Source of the DNA: Ceratobasidium sp. AG-K
Taxonomy: Eukaryota; Basidiomycota; Agaricomycetes; Cantharellales; Ceratobasidiaceae
Reading direction: 5' to 3'
DNA length: 64,000 nucleotides
Assembly: GCA_037039685.1 (NCBI GenBank)
Contig: JAWNGF010000011.1
Coordinates: 248,001 to 312,000 of the forward strand
Shown piece after piece: positions 55,465 to 64,000 of the stretch (the first letter of the stretch is position 1; each line of letters starts with the position of its first letter). Both the position numbers and the translations under genes were made by a program. The notes under the pieces were generated by a model, which worked only from the letters and a program-made list of their open reading frames with translations, ran no database searches and was not told where the DNA came from.

Positions 55465-55659
55465 ATAGTTAGTGGTCTTGTGGCGGGCTGAGGAGCAACG
55501 GGGGGATTGATGGGGGCAATCGCTGTCGGCGTTAGGCGTCGGCTTTAATTTCCTGTGGGAATTTAGCCTCCCCTTCTGGCCACGTACTTCGACATTTTCA
55601 TTTATCCTCAAGCGCGGACTGAAGTAAATCGACAAGGGGAAAAAGATTTACTATTGCGA

Positions 55660-55815
55660 CGATACGTATTTACAAGTGTGACGGTGAGTTCCCGACCCCC
55701 CTGTACTCACTAGGACAATTCCACTAAGCTCCGTGGCGGCCGACCAACCGCTGATGACATAAGGCCGCCGCATTTGGAAGGAGCTTACGTTCTAGGCAAG
55801 GAATTAGCCTCAACC
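55660..55815 (-). repeat. Right inverted repeat of the helicase/DUF6589 element
   Basis: The reverse complement of 55692-55718 gives TTGTCCTAGTGAGTACAGGG then GGGTCGG, matching the left end with one G fewer. The outer hairpin here is TAAGCTCC (55725-55732) / GGAGCTTA (55780-55787), with a second pair GGCGGCC / GGCCGCC inside it. Confidence 0.7.
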
Positions 55816-56503
55816 TCGACCGCGCCTGGTCATTAATTCGTCTCATCCCTGATGCGCAATTACCTCATCCCAATCGCCAACGACATTGGCGCACTTGTGG
55901 TATTACGATGCCTTTAAAACCTCGTCAGGCAAGCGGGAAGCAAATCCAACATCCAATGCTGCTGAGACAACTCTCAAAATATTGCTAAATCCAATCTTGG
56001 CCCTCCTCCCCCACTCCCAGAGCTACACAGCATCCCGCTTCAAATGGCTTTCTGTCTCTACAATAGCTTCATTGAGGAGATGTTGGAGATGGGCCGCCAT
56101 GTCATAGTTCTTGTCTTTTATACACTCCAGGGACCGTTGATGATCGATTCTCATGTCGTAGTGGCATGTGGTATGTGATCGTACTCCATTTATCACACTT
56201 GTTCTGGGTGTGGGAGCCACGTCGACCTGGTCAATATATTCTCGTTATGTTCTGCGTTTGCGCGCCTTCCGCTGTAAAGCGCGGCATACCCCGTTCTTTC
56301 GAGGTGTCGAACCTAGTCGTTATATACCAACACATCCATGCTCAGTTTGCGTGACTCAGTTTTTCCCCCAAGGTGCCGCCGGATTCGCCTTTATTTGTTT
56401 CCAGATTTGTCGTCAGTTATGGCTGACACTTGCACGCGGAAGGAATAGTCCATTCTAGTACTATTTCAATGGCGTTATCGGGGTTGAAATACAATTGGCG
56501 GCC
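55816..56503. other. No gene recognised; boundary between mobile block and conserved genes
   Basis: Short frames without motifs. This is the right flank of the mobile element and the 3' flank of the first dehydrogenase. Confidence 0.45.
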
Positions 56504-57794
56504 TACACCGTCGCAGGATTGGTAGCAATGTATCCACCATCTACAGTCAAAGTCTGACCAGTAACATAGTAAGACGCCGGTGAGGCTAAGAAAAGAGCCG
56601 CGCCGGCAATATCGGTCTCTCTAGTAGCAAGGGCATGCATAAATATACCTCATGCGAGTAGGATGCCAAGGGAGACTTACGTTCCACCGCGTCTCATCGG
56701 GACCCCCGTGACGCCTTTACCAATGGAATCCGTCTTTTCAGCACTCAGGTGCTTCCCTTGGTGGTCGGTCATCTCACTCGGGAACATTCCTGAGCTTGTA
56801 TAAGTGCAGAAAAGGCGGTAAATAGGCATAGCAAACCTGGAGATATTGAGTTGACTCGAACCGGAATGCCTTTTAGGGCAAGCTCGGTTGAAAACATTTT
56901 CGTCAGGTGTATCGTTGCGGCTTTCGCCGAGTTGTATGCGAACTGTTATTGGCCCGTGGTCAGTAAGGCCACCGCAGCGTAGAAAAGGCTGGGTGAGAAC
57001 ATGGAGTACGTACGTGGTTCTGAGATCGTTTCATCTGCCCAGAAATACTGCTCGTGTTGATAATTCCAGCGCTCCAGTGACCACGCTCCTCTGATGCCTT
57101 ATGCAAAAGTCCAAGGAACGCGGTCGAAACGAAAAAGATGGACGCAGTGTTGATCGTATAAAGGTCCTTCCACTCTGTAGATATTGAATCAGCTTATAAT
57201 TAGAGCTGGGTCGTGTGGCCCGACCTTCGAAATCCTCAGCATCAAACATCGAATTACCAAGCGTATGCGGGTCCTTGTTCTCTGGTGCAGATTCGTCGGT
57301 GAAAAACGGTGACTTTGGGCCACTTTGACCAGCGCTGGAGCAATGGTTGAGATGAAACCGGGGTAGGATGAGATTACGCCAGCTAACCCACTTGTTGAAT
57401 AGTAAATCTAACTTTCCATCATTTTTTTGGATAGTTTGAACAGCAGCTTTGATGCTCTTCTTGTCAGTTACGTCGAGCTCGAGGCTGGACCAGGTCAGCC
57501 AACTTGTATTAGTCGTGTGTAAATTAGAAGTGCTCACGGGATGAGGTGGCCCTCTGCCTTAGGATCGTGTTCTTCTGCGGTGCCTTCAATAACCTCGTTC
57601 CTCCGACTCCCGACATATACCTTTGCACCATTAGCGGCAAGTGTGCGAGAAATCATAAGACCGCTACCTCAAATGCGTCCCGGTCAATATCAACCCAACT
57701 TTCAAGATAGTGCTCACATTCCAGTTCCACCACCCGTTACGAGCGCGACACGCCCAGCGACATCGTAAACAGACTTGGCAAGGAGGTGATTCAT
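56504..57794 (-). CDS. Short-chain dehydrogenase/reductase 2 (about 300 aa, 8 exons)
   Basis: It is read on the minus strand from ATG 57794 ([20 protein letters not shown]) to TAG 56504-56506, with introns of about 45-70 nt, each keeping phase. Classical SDR features: the nucleotide-binding loop TGGGTGIG, split by intron 1 after [13 protein letters not shown], suggesting NADP(H) preference through Arg; [17 protein letters not shown]; catalytic Ser in INTSSISG; the YNSAK active-site pair; PGMFPSEMT; and a terminal [13 protein letters not shown]. Substrate is unknown. It is a tandem paralog of the next gene with matching intron positions plus one extra intron after DAEDFE. Confidence 0.85.
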
Positions 57795-58252
57795 TTCGAG
57801 GCTACAGTGGAATGAGACAAGCCCGGTCCATTATAAATAGCGATGATGTCATGGAGTAAGGTGGATGCGTCACGAGAAGCATTACGTGTTGATTCACGAG
57901 AACCTTATCGAGTCTGGAACTGGCCTGAAATGAATGTGAATTGCCCGAATATCGATCACCGTGTCGCACCGATGTAGTTAGATCAAGCGGCTTGTCGGCT
58001 CGAACGAGCATTACGTTCTAGCATCATCCATCGAGTTTAGGTCGAATTTCACGGGTAGGATAGAAGGAATGTCGAGTGTATGCGCGTCATTATGATGGAG
58101 CCGTGGATAGCGTGCTCCATGCATCGCAGCGGGTACCCTCGCGACGATAGCCGACCGATTTAGATACGCACTGTCGCATTCAAGTTGAATTATCAATACA
58201 TTTTTTTGTAGCTTCACATGAATACATCTAATAACCGGCCTAGCTTCCCAGC
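57795..58252. other. Intergenic between the two dehydrogenases
   Basis: No gene recognised. The stretch holds the 5' flank of SDR 2 and the 3' flank of SDR 1. Confidence 0.5.
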
Positions 58253-59448
58253 TTACACAGTCGCAGGGTGAACGGCAAGGAATCCACCATCGATGTCGAT
58301 CACTTGTCCGTGAATATAGTACGAAGCGGGCGACGAGAGGAATACCGCAAGACCGCCAACGTCGGTGTCGCTTTGAATTCAAGTCAGTAAGCGGCCGCGG
58401 AAAGACAAATGAGACTTACGTTCCGCCGCGCTCGAATGGAATACCCTTGAGACCCTGTCCTATTGCACTCGACTTTTCGCCGCCGAGAGTCTCATTTTCG
58501 GCACCAGTCATTTCACTCGGGTAGACACCTGTAATTTTGTTTAGTTGGTGTCATGGGTAGAGCGGTGACGTACCTGGCGCAATCGAGTTGACGCGAACCT
58601 TGATGCCCTTGAGCGCAAACTCGGTCGCAAACATCCTTGTGAGATGGATATTGGAAGCCTTGACAGAGTTGTACGCAAACTACCAACTAGTTCAATCTAT
58701 ATTCTAAGATCGGCCCAACCGCGACGTACCTTGTTCTGGGAAATCTTCAACTTGCCGGAAATACTGCTAATGTTAATCACCGACGCGCTCCACGCCCCGC
58801 GCGCTTCCGAGGCCTTGTTCAACAATCCCATGAACGCGGTAGTCATGAAGAAGATCGAAGCAACGTTATTGCCGTATAGACCTCCCCATTCTTCAAAGCT
58901 CTCGTTGTCGAATAGGGCGTTGCCGAGTGTTTCCGGGTTCTTGTTCTCCGCTGCCGAGTCGTCGTTGAAGAAGGATGAGACGGGACCGGTGATTGCCGCG
59001 CTAGAAGAGATGAGTATGACTGAAGGCCAAGTTTGAGGGACTTACTTGTTGATGAGAATGTCGAGTTTGCCGTCGTTGTCCGAGATGGTCTTTACGGCGT
59101 TTTTGATGCTCTGCTTGTCGGTCACATCGAGTTCGATGCTGGCCACGACAATTATTAGGTTTATTAGGATATATGGATTGAGGTGACGTACGAGACGACC
59201 TTTCCGCCGGTCTGACTGGAAAGGGTTTCGGCGGTGCTCTCGACCTTTTCTCCCCTGCGGCTGCCAATGTAGACTTTGGCGCCGTTGGTAGCGAGGGCAC
59301 TGGCAATCATTTTGCCACTATGAATGGAGTTAGTGTGGAAGCTTTGGGACTGGAGTGAAGCAGCATACATGCCGGTACCACCGCCAGAAACAAGGGCGAC
59401 GCGGCCCTTGACGTCGTAGAGGTTTTGAGCTTTAAGGTGGTCAGTCAT
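58253..59448 (-). CDS. Short-chain dehydrogenase/reductase 1 (7 exons, 300 aa)
   Basis: Minus-strand exons are 59448-59369, 59317-59192, 59138-59046, 59000-58730, 58679-58574, 58528-58420 and 58370-58253, in phase throughout (903 nt). The Rossmann motif SGGGTGIGK (split by intron 1) is followed by [34 protein letters not shown], catalytic Ser in [28 protein letters not shown] and the terminal [13 protein letters not shown]. The substrate is unknown; relatives include 3-oxoacyl-ACP-reductase-like and polyol or quinone reductases. It is divergent from the casein kinase gene, sharing about 300 bp of upstream DNA. Confidence 0.9.
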
Positions 59449-59747
59449 AGTGAGTGCTGGAGAGTTGTGAGCCTCGACGGCACTCCATTCCGACTTTTAT
59501 ACTCTGTGTCGAGTCGAGAGCCGATGTCGTTTGAAGCTACGAATGACACAGTATGATGCAAATGATGCAAGGCACACCCACCACATTCCAGCAAGATGTA
59601 ACGTAACAAGAAGCCCGTTTCCCAAATTGAAAGAAGTCCATCACGTGGCAGCGGCTGTCAAGCGCCGAGCAGTTCCGACGGGATCAAACAGCCGTGCGGT
59701 GTAACGCTTGCACTCCTCCTCCTCCCCCCGTCCCCCACCTAGCTACG
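59449..59747. other. Bidirectional promoter region of SDR 1 and casein kinase I
   Basis: The two start codons are 299 bp apart and diverge. A pyrimidine-rich tract (CTCCTCCTCCTCCCCCC-type) precedes the kinase start. There is no clear TATA box on the kinase side; TTTTATACTC near 59,497 lies on the SDR side. Confidence 0.4.
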
Positions 59748-61588
59748 ATGTCGGCCAATGTGAACCAGAGCCCGGCGGTGGTGGGGCAATACTACCAGGT
59801 CGGCAAGAAAATCGGCGAGGGCTCGTTTGGCGTTGTTTTCGAAGGCACCAACATGCTCAACAACCAGACCGTCGCCATCAAGTTTGAGCCCCGCAAGAGC
59901 GATGCGCCCCAGCTGCGCGACGAGTGGCGCTCGTACCGCATGCTCGCTGGCTCTCGTGCGTTTTTTCGTTATTTATTTTCGCGTCGCTAACTGTCCCGCA
60001 GCCGGCATTCCGCAGGTGTACCACTTTGGCGCCGAGGGACTGCACAATGTACTGGTAATCGACTTGTTTGGGCCGAACCTGGAGGATTTGTTCGACATGT
60101 GCGGCCGGCGGTTTACGCTCAAGACGGTCTGCCTGGCTGCGCGCCAGATGATTACGCGGGTGCAGACGATCCACGAAAAGAACCTTATTTACCGCGACAT
60201 CAAGCCCGACAACTTTCTGATTGGCCTGCCTGGGACACGCACCGCCAATGTCATCCACATGATCGACTTTGGCATGGCCAAGCTCTGGCGCGACCCCAAG
60301 ACAAAGCAGCACATTCCCTACCGCGAGCGCAAGTCCCTCTCGGGTACTGCCCGCTACATGAGCATCAACACCCATCTCGGTCGAGGTATGTGCATGGTCT
60401 ATTTTAATTACCACGTGCTCATGTTGGTGCAGAGCAATCTCGGCGAGACGACCTCGAGGGTCTCGGACACGTGTTTCTCTACTTTTTGCGTGGAGGCCTC
60501 CCCTGGCAGGGCCTCAAGGCTGCCACGAACAAGCAAAAGTACGAGAAGATTGGCGAGAAGAAGCAGACGACCCCGGTCGCTGAGCTCTGTACGTACTGTC
60601 CCTGGGTGGGGCCAAACGATGACTAACGTGGGAACAGGTGCTGGCTTCCCCGAAGAGACGGCCATCTACATGAACTATGTCCGCAAGCTCGGATTCGAGG
60701 AGACGCCCGACTATGACTTTTTGCGCGAGTTGTTTACCAAGATGCTCAAGGACGCCGGCGAGGTCGACGACGGCGTGTTGGACTGGATGCTCCTCAACGG
60801 AGGCAAGGGCTGGGAAGCGAGCGTATGTCTCTTGACCCAGTTTGCATTCTCGTCTCATTTCGTTCTAGGCTGGACACAAGCACTCGTCTGCTCAGCGCCA
60901 AGGGGGCGGTGGCCATCGCAACCACCACCGCAGCCGAGCCCAGCCTGGCTCCACTCCTGCCACTCCTTCGCAACCCCAGGCTGCCCGTACCAACAACCGG
61001 TTGTCCCAGATACAAGGCGGAGCCCAGACGCCGCTCAGCAGCACCGCCGCTGGTGTCGGCATTGCACCTCCCGGCGCTACGCCCACCCGCCGTACGACGG
61101 GCGGGGTGATGCAGGTCGTCGAGCGCGCAGGGTCGCCGCAGGTTAACCACCCATACGCCTCGGTAGAGCGCAACTCGACTGCGCTGGACGGTGCCGGCAG
61201 CGGTCGGACCCCGCGTGCAGCTCCACCCGCAGACGCTTTCCATCCCCCGGGTGCGGGCGGTAACTTTGGCCGCACCTCGGTTGTCCAGGGTGGTGTTGGT
61301 ATGGCTGGGCTTGGAGCCAATGCCCCCGTGTCTCCTGCCCAGGGTTACTCGTCCACGTCACCGCACCCGTACGCCCAGCCGTCGTATCCCCAGCCCACGA
61401 ACCTGGCCGGTGGTCTCCAGGCCCCGCCCGGCGGACAGTCCCGACCCGAATCGAGTATACAGGTGCAAGGTCCGACGGTGGAGCAGCAGGTGATGCGGCA
61501 TCAGCAGATGAACGGGGACCTCGAGCCCGAGAGGAAAAAGGGCGGATTCGCCAAGTTTTTGGACGTGCTATTGTGTCGCGCTGTCTAA
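59748..61588 (+). CDS. Casein kinase I, YCK-type (5 exons, 550 aa)
   Basis: Exons are 59748-59955, 60002-60385, 60433-60588, 60638-60822 and 60869-61588, in phase. The kinase domain covers residues about 15-285: Gly loop [15 protein letters not shown]-binding Lys in [15 protein letters not shown], catalytic [24 protein letters not shown], and the CK1-specific [14 protein letters not shown] in place of APE, then [22 protein letters not shown]1 enzymes phosphorylate acidic or primed Ser/Thr sites in membrane traffic and nutrient signalling. The long tail is Gly/Pro/Gln-rich and ends in a basic patch plus [11 protein letters not shown]. Yeast Yck proteins are anchored by C-terminal cysteines; here only one Cys, in a CaaX-like position, is seen. 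The start matches the usual [16 protein letters not shown] beginning of this family. Confidence 0.93.
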
Positions 61589-62285
61589 CTCACGCTCATG
61601 ACCGCTTGATCTGATGCCACGACGGCTGTTTTTTTCTTGCTGGGCTGGCGGGGGTTAATCTCTTTGTTTTTTTGCTATCAGGATATATATCATTCGATTG
61701 TCTGTCCGCTGTGCACTACTCCATCTCATTATACCTACCATCATTTTGCACGCATGTCTGACATGAACTTCGCTCGTTCTGCCTGTCGACCGGGTTCTTT
61801 TTTTTTTGCTTTCTCCCCGCCCTCCCCTTTGTGACTGGAAGCTTGTTTATTGTTCGTGCCACGTTGGTTCCTGGCATGTTATTAACTTAGATACGCCTAG
61901 TATGTAGCGAATTTGGATTTGCTGCCATGAGAATGGGTGTGAAATTGTGAGACTTGTTCCAGCAGCAGGAGTCGTGTGTAATGGGTTTGTTATTCGGTCG
62001 GGGCCGGGGACAGGCGTCCATTGTTTTGCCACCGGTTGCAAGTTTATACCCGATTAGGACAAATGTGTGTTGTCCAAATGAATTGAACGGATGCGGTATA
62101 TGAGTATAGGGGCTGCCCTTCTCCATCACCCTATCCGTCCGTGGCACTATAGCCCGAAAATACCTCAATAGCACGCTCGAACAATAATTCAATCTCAGAC
62201 CACGCCGAATGAGACGACAATACCAAGACCCTGAACGCAAGCCCACATAAGCGCGGTCCCGCGTCTCGTCTGCATCCATCCCGCC
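61589..62285. other. Intergenic between casein kinase I and ERG20
   Basis: It holds the T-rich 3' flank of the kinase and the 5' flank of ERG20. The small frames here have no motif. Confidence 0.5.
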
Positions 62286-63631
62286 ATGTCCGATTTCAAA
62301 GCCCAAGCTGCTGCCCAAAAGAAACGTTTTCTGTCTGTATGGCCGACGATCAAGGCCGAGCTCGTCGCGCATATGGAGAGCAATGGAATGCCCCAAGACG
62401 CGTGCCAGTGGTTCGACAGGGTGAGTTTTCCCCGCGATTTAGGGCGTGTCTAATAGCGTAGAGCTTGGAATATAATACCGCTGGGGGTAAACTCAACCGC
62501 GGGATCTCTGTTATCGACACGGCGGAAATCCTGCTTGGCCGTCCGTTGTCCGAGGATGCGAGCTCGGGCACATCGGAATTTTACCGTGCGGCGATTTTGG
62601 GATGGGGAATTGAGCTCTTGCAGGCTTATTTCCTCGTCTCGGACGACATGATGGACGGAAGCATTACGCGACGTGGACATCCGTGCTGGTAAGTGACGCG
62701 TCCGAGTTATTATTTGGCTAATTCGCGTAGGTACCGCGTTCCCGAGGTCGGAAACATTGCCATCAACGACTCGTTCATGCTCGAATCCTCCATCTACTAC
62801 CTGATCAAGAAGCACCTCCGCTCCGATCCCGCGTACATTGACTATGTCGAACTCTTCCTCGAAACCACGTTCCAGACCGAACTCGGGCAGATCGTCGACT
62901 TGCTCACCGCTCCCGAACACGACGTTAATCTCAACCGGTTCTCGCTCAAAAAGTGAGTCGGCGCGTCGGGTGGGACGGGTGTATGCTGACTCGGTACAGG
63001 CACCAGTTGATCGTGATTTGGAAGACGGCGTATTATTCGTTTTATCTCCCTGTCGCGTTGGCCATGTTGTTTGTCGGGATCAAGGACCAGGCGCTGTTCC
63101 AGCAGGCCAAGGATATCTTGATCCCGCTCGGAGAGTATTTCCAGATCCAGGGTGCGTACTCTTTCTGTGGGTGTACGTAAATTAACTTGCCCGCAGATGA
63201 TTACCTCGACTGCTTTGGCACACATGAGCAGATTGGAAAGATTGGAACGGACATTGTGGATAACAAGTGTTCGTGGTTGATCAATGTTGCGTTGAGCGTT
63301 GCGAATCCTGAGCAGCGAAAGATTCTCGATGTGAGTGCCCTCTTCTTCCTGTCGTTCTTCACTGACCCCGCGTAGGATAACTATGGACGCAAAGACCCAG
63401 AGGCCGAGGCCAGAGTTAAGCAAGTCTATGCCGACCTCGAGCTCGCGAAGAAATACTCCGAGTACGAGCAGGCGACGTACGAGAAACTCAACGGGCTCAT
63501 CGACGCGATTCCCGAGACCGAGGGGGGACTCAAGCGGGACGTGTTTAGGAGGTGCGTAAACCAAATTCCTATTGTTACCCCGCTGATTGGCTTGTAGCTT
63601 CTTGAGCAAGATCTACAAGCGTTCCAAGTAG
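62286..63631 (+). CDS. ERG20: Farnesyl diphosphate synthase (7 exons, 359 aa)
   Basis: The enzyme condenses isopentenyl diphosphate with dimethylallyl and geranyl diphosphate to give farnesyl diphosphate, the precursor of sterols, dolichol and prenyl groups. Exons are 62286-62420, 62462-62688, 62731-62952, 63000-63151, 63197-63330, 63376-63551 and 63598-63631 (1,080 nt, in phase). The first Asp-rich motif is DDMMD, followed by [11 protein letters not shown]; the second is DDYLD in [12 protein letters not shown], with [15 protein letters not shown] between them and the end. [15 protein letters not shown] residues appear as [11 protein letters not shown]. The C-terminus [10 protein letters not shown] is typical of the fungal enzyme. 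The start has strong context (ccgccATGt). No irregularities seen. Confidence 0.96.
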
Positions 63632-63814
63632 AGATGAGATTGGTTGGGTTCACGTACATAATATATATCAATTCACTGCAGTTACGATTCGTCGGTATTG
63701 TCGCGTTAGTCACAACCCTGCAACCTTGGTAAACCATAACTTCCGCCGATCACCCCACACGCATTCACGTTTGGTTTGTTCAAATGACAAGTTGCATAAC
63801 CCCAATAAGATACC
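63632..63814. other. Convergent 3' intergenic region
   Basis: A short spacer between the stop codons of ERG20 (+) and the next gene (-). No features seen. Confidence 0.5.
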
Positions 63815-64000
63815 CTACTTGCCAACACTCTTTTTAACCGCATCCAAAACCCCACCCCCCTCGGCCTTGGTCGCGTCGATCGCCTTGACCAATTTATCCT
63901 TGCCCTCTTCGAGCGCGATGCCCGACTTGCCGAGTTTGGCTTCCCGTCCGCCCATGTGCCAGTAATTCACGAATCGGGCGGCTTGTGTGAGTTGAGCCGT
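63815..64000 (-). CDS. Unidentified protein, C-terminal part (5' end outside window)
   Basis: The minus-strand frame is open from the window edge and stops with TAG at 63815-63817. About 61 residues read TAQLTQAARFVNYWHMGGRE, then Lys/Ala/Glu-rich sequence (LEEGKDKLVKAIDATKAEGG) ending DAVKKSVGK. This looks like a small, basic, helical protein tail. I do not recognise the family. Convergent with ERG20. Confidence 0.5.
   Translation of the reverse strand, partial: TAQLTQAARFVNYWHMGGREAKLGKSGIALEEGKDKLVKAIDATKAEGGGVLDAVKKSVGK

Larger units (their letters stand above)
35245..55815. mobile_element. Putative two-gene element: RecQ-type helicase + DUF6589, with about 150-bp terminal inverted repeats
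   Basis: Near 35245-35395 and 55660-55815 the sequence is inverted-repeated. The shared core TTGTCCTAGTGAGTACAGGG continues into GGGTCGG, with weaker similarity on both sides. Between the repeats are only two ancestral genes, converging tail to tail: the helicase (+) and the DUF6589 gene (-), each beginning about 200-260 bp inside its end. Removing the gypsy insertion (38657-53118 plus one 5-bp duplication) leaves about 6.1 kb. The exact outer ends and target duplication could not be determined. DUF6589 has no established function; its pairing with a helicase inside inverted repeats suggests a DNA transposon, which is inference. Confidence 0.55.

Noticed and set aside
59827..61146. A 439-codon frame overlapping casein kinase I
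   Set aside because: It shares the kinase frame only over the second exon; elsewhere it reads introns and other registers. The spliced kinase model explains the region.
1..64000. CRISPR arrays, bacterial operons, ribosome-binding sites and rRNA genes
   Set aside because: None seen; spliced genes and retrotransposons show the DNA is eukaryotic.

Overview
The window looks like nuclear DNA of a filamentous basidiomycete, probably an Agaricomycete close to Rhizoctonia/Ceratobasidiaceae. Supporting signs are short introns (about 40-70 nt, GT-AG with one GC-AG) in every conserved gene, ERG3- and ERG20-type sterol genes, Ty3/gypsy elements with a chromodomain, and DUF6589 and multi-copy F-box-like proteins. 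The taxon is an inference from gene content.

Layout. 1-35,240 is a gene-poor accessory region. It opens with the tail of an ankyrin-repeat protein. It carries six largely complete F-box-like paralogs plus three remnants, and three copies of a quinone-oxidoreductase-like MDR gene (one intact, one with a 2-nt frameshift, one clearly dead). It also holds one conserved gene, C-5 sterol desaturase ERG3. From about 17.6 to 33.2 kb, F-box and MDR genes recur as divergent pairs with related flanks, so a two-gene module has been duplicated. A 1.43 kb Tc1/mariner-like foldback element with 667-bp near-identical arms sits just downstream of the dead MDR copy.

35,245-55,815 is a composite of nested mobile DNA. 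The outer layer is a two-gene unit: a RecQ-family helicase on + and a DUF6589 gene on -, arranged tail to tail. It is bounded by about 150-bp inverted repeats with a shared core and a subterminal hairpin. I know of no established name or function for this pairing, and it is the best candidate here for an undescribed element. A 7.2-kb chromodomain-containing gypsy element inserted into the DUF6589 gene (5-bp duplication CCCAT). A second copy of the same family then inserted into the first copy's gag gene (5-bp duplication AGCTG). Both copies show LTRs of 457 bp, an apparent Tf1-type self-primer, a GGGAAAA slip site between gag and pol, and an extra ORF after pol.

56,500-64,000 is ordinary conserved gene space: two related short-chain dehydrogenases (-), a YCK-type casein kinase I (+), farnesyl diphosphate synthase ERG20 (+), and the 3' end of an unidentified gene (-).

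Exon boundaries were read by eye from splice consensus, reading phase and paralog comparison. No database search or alignment program was run.
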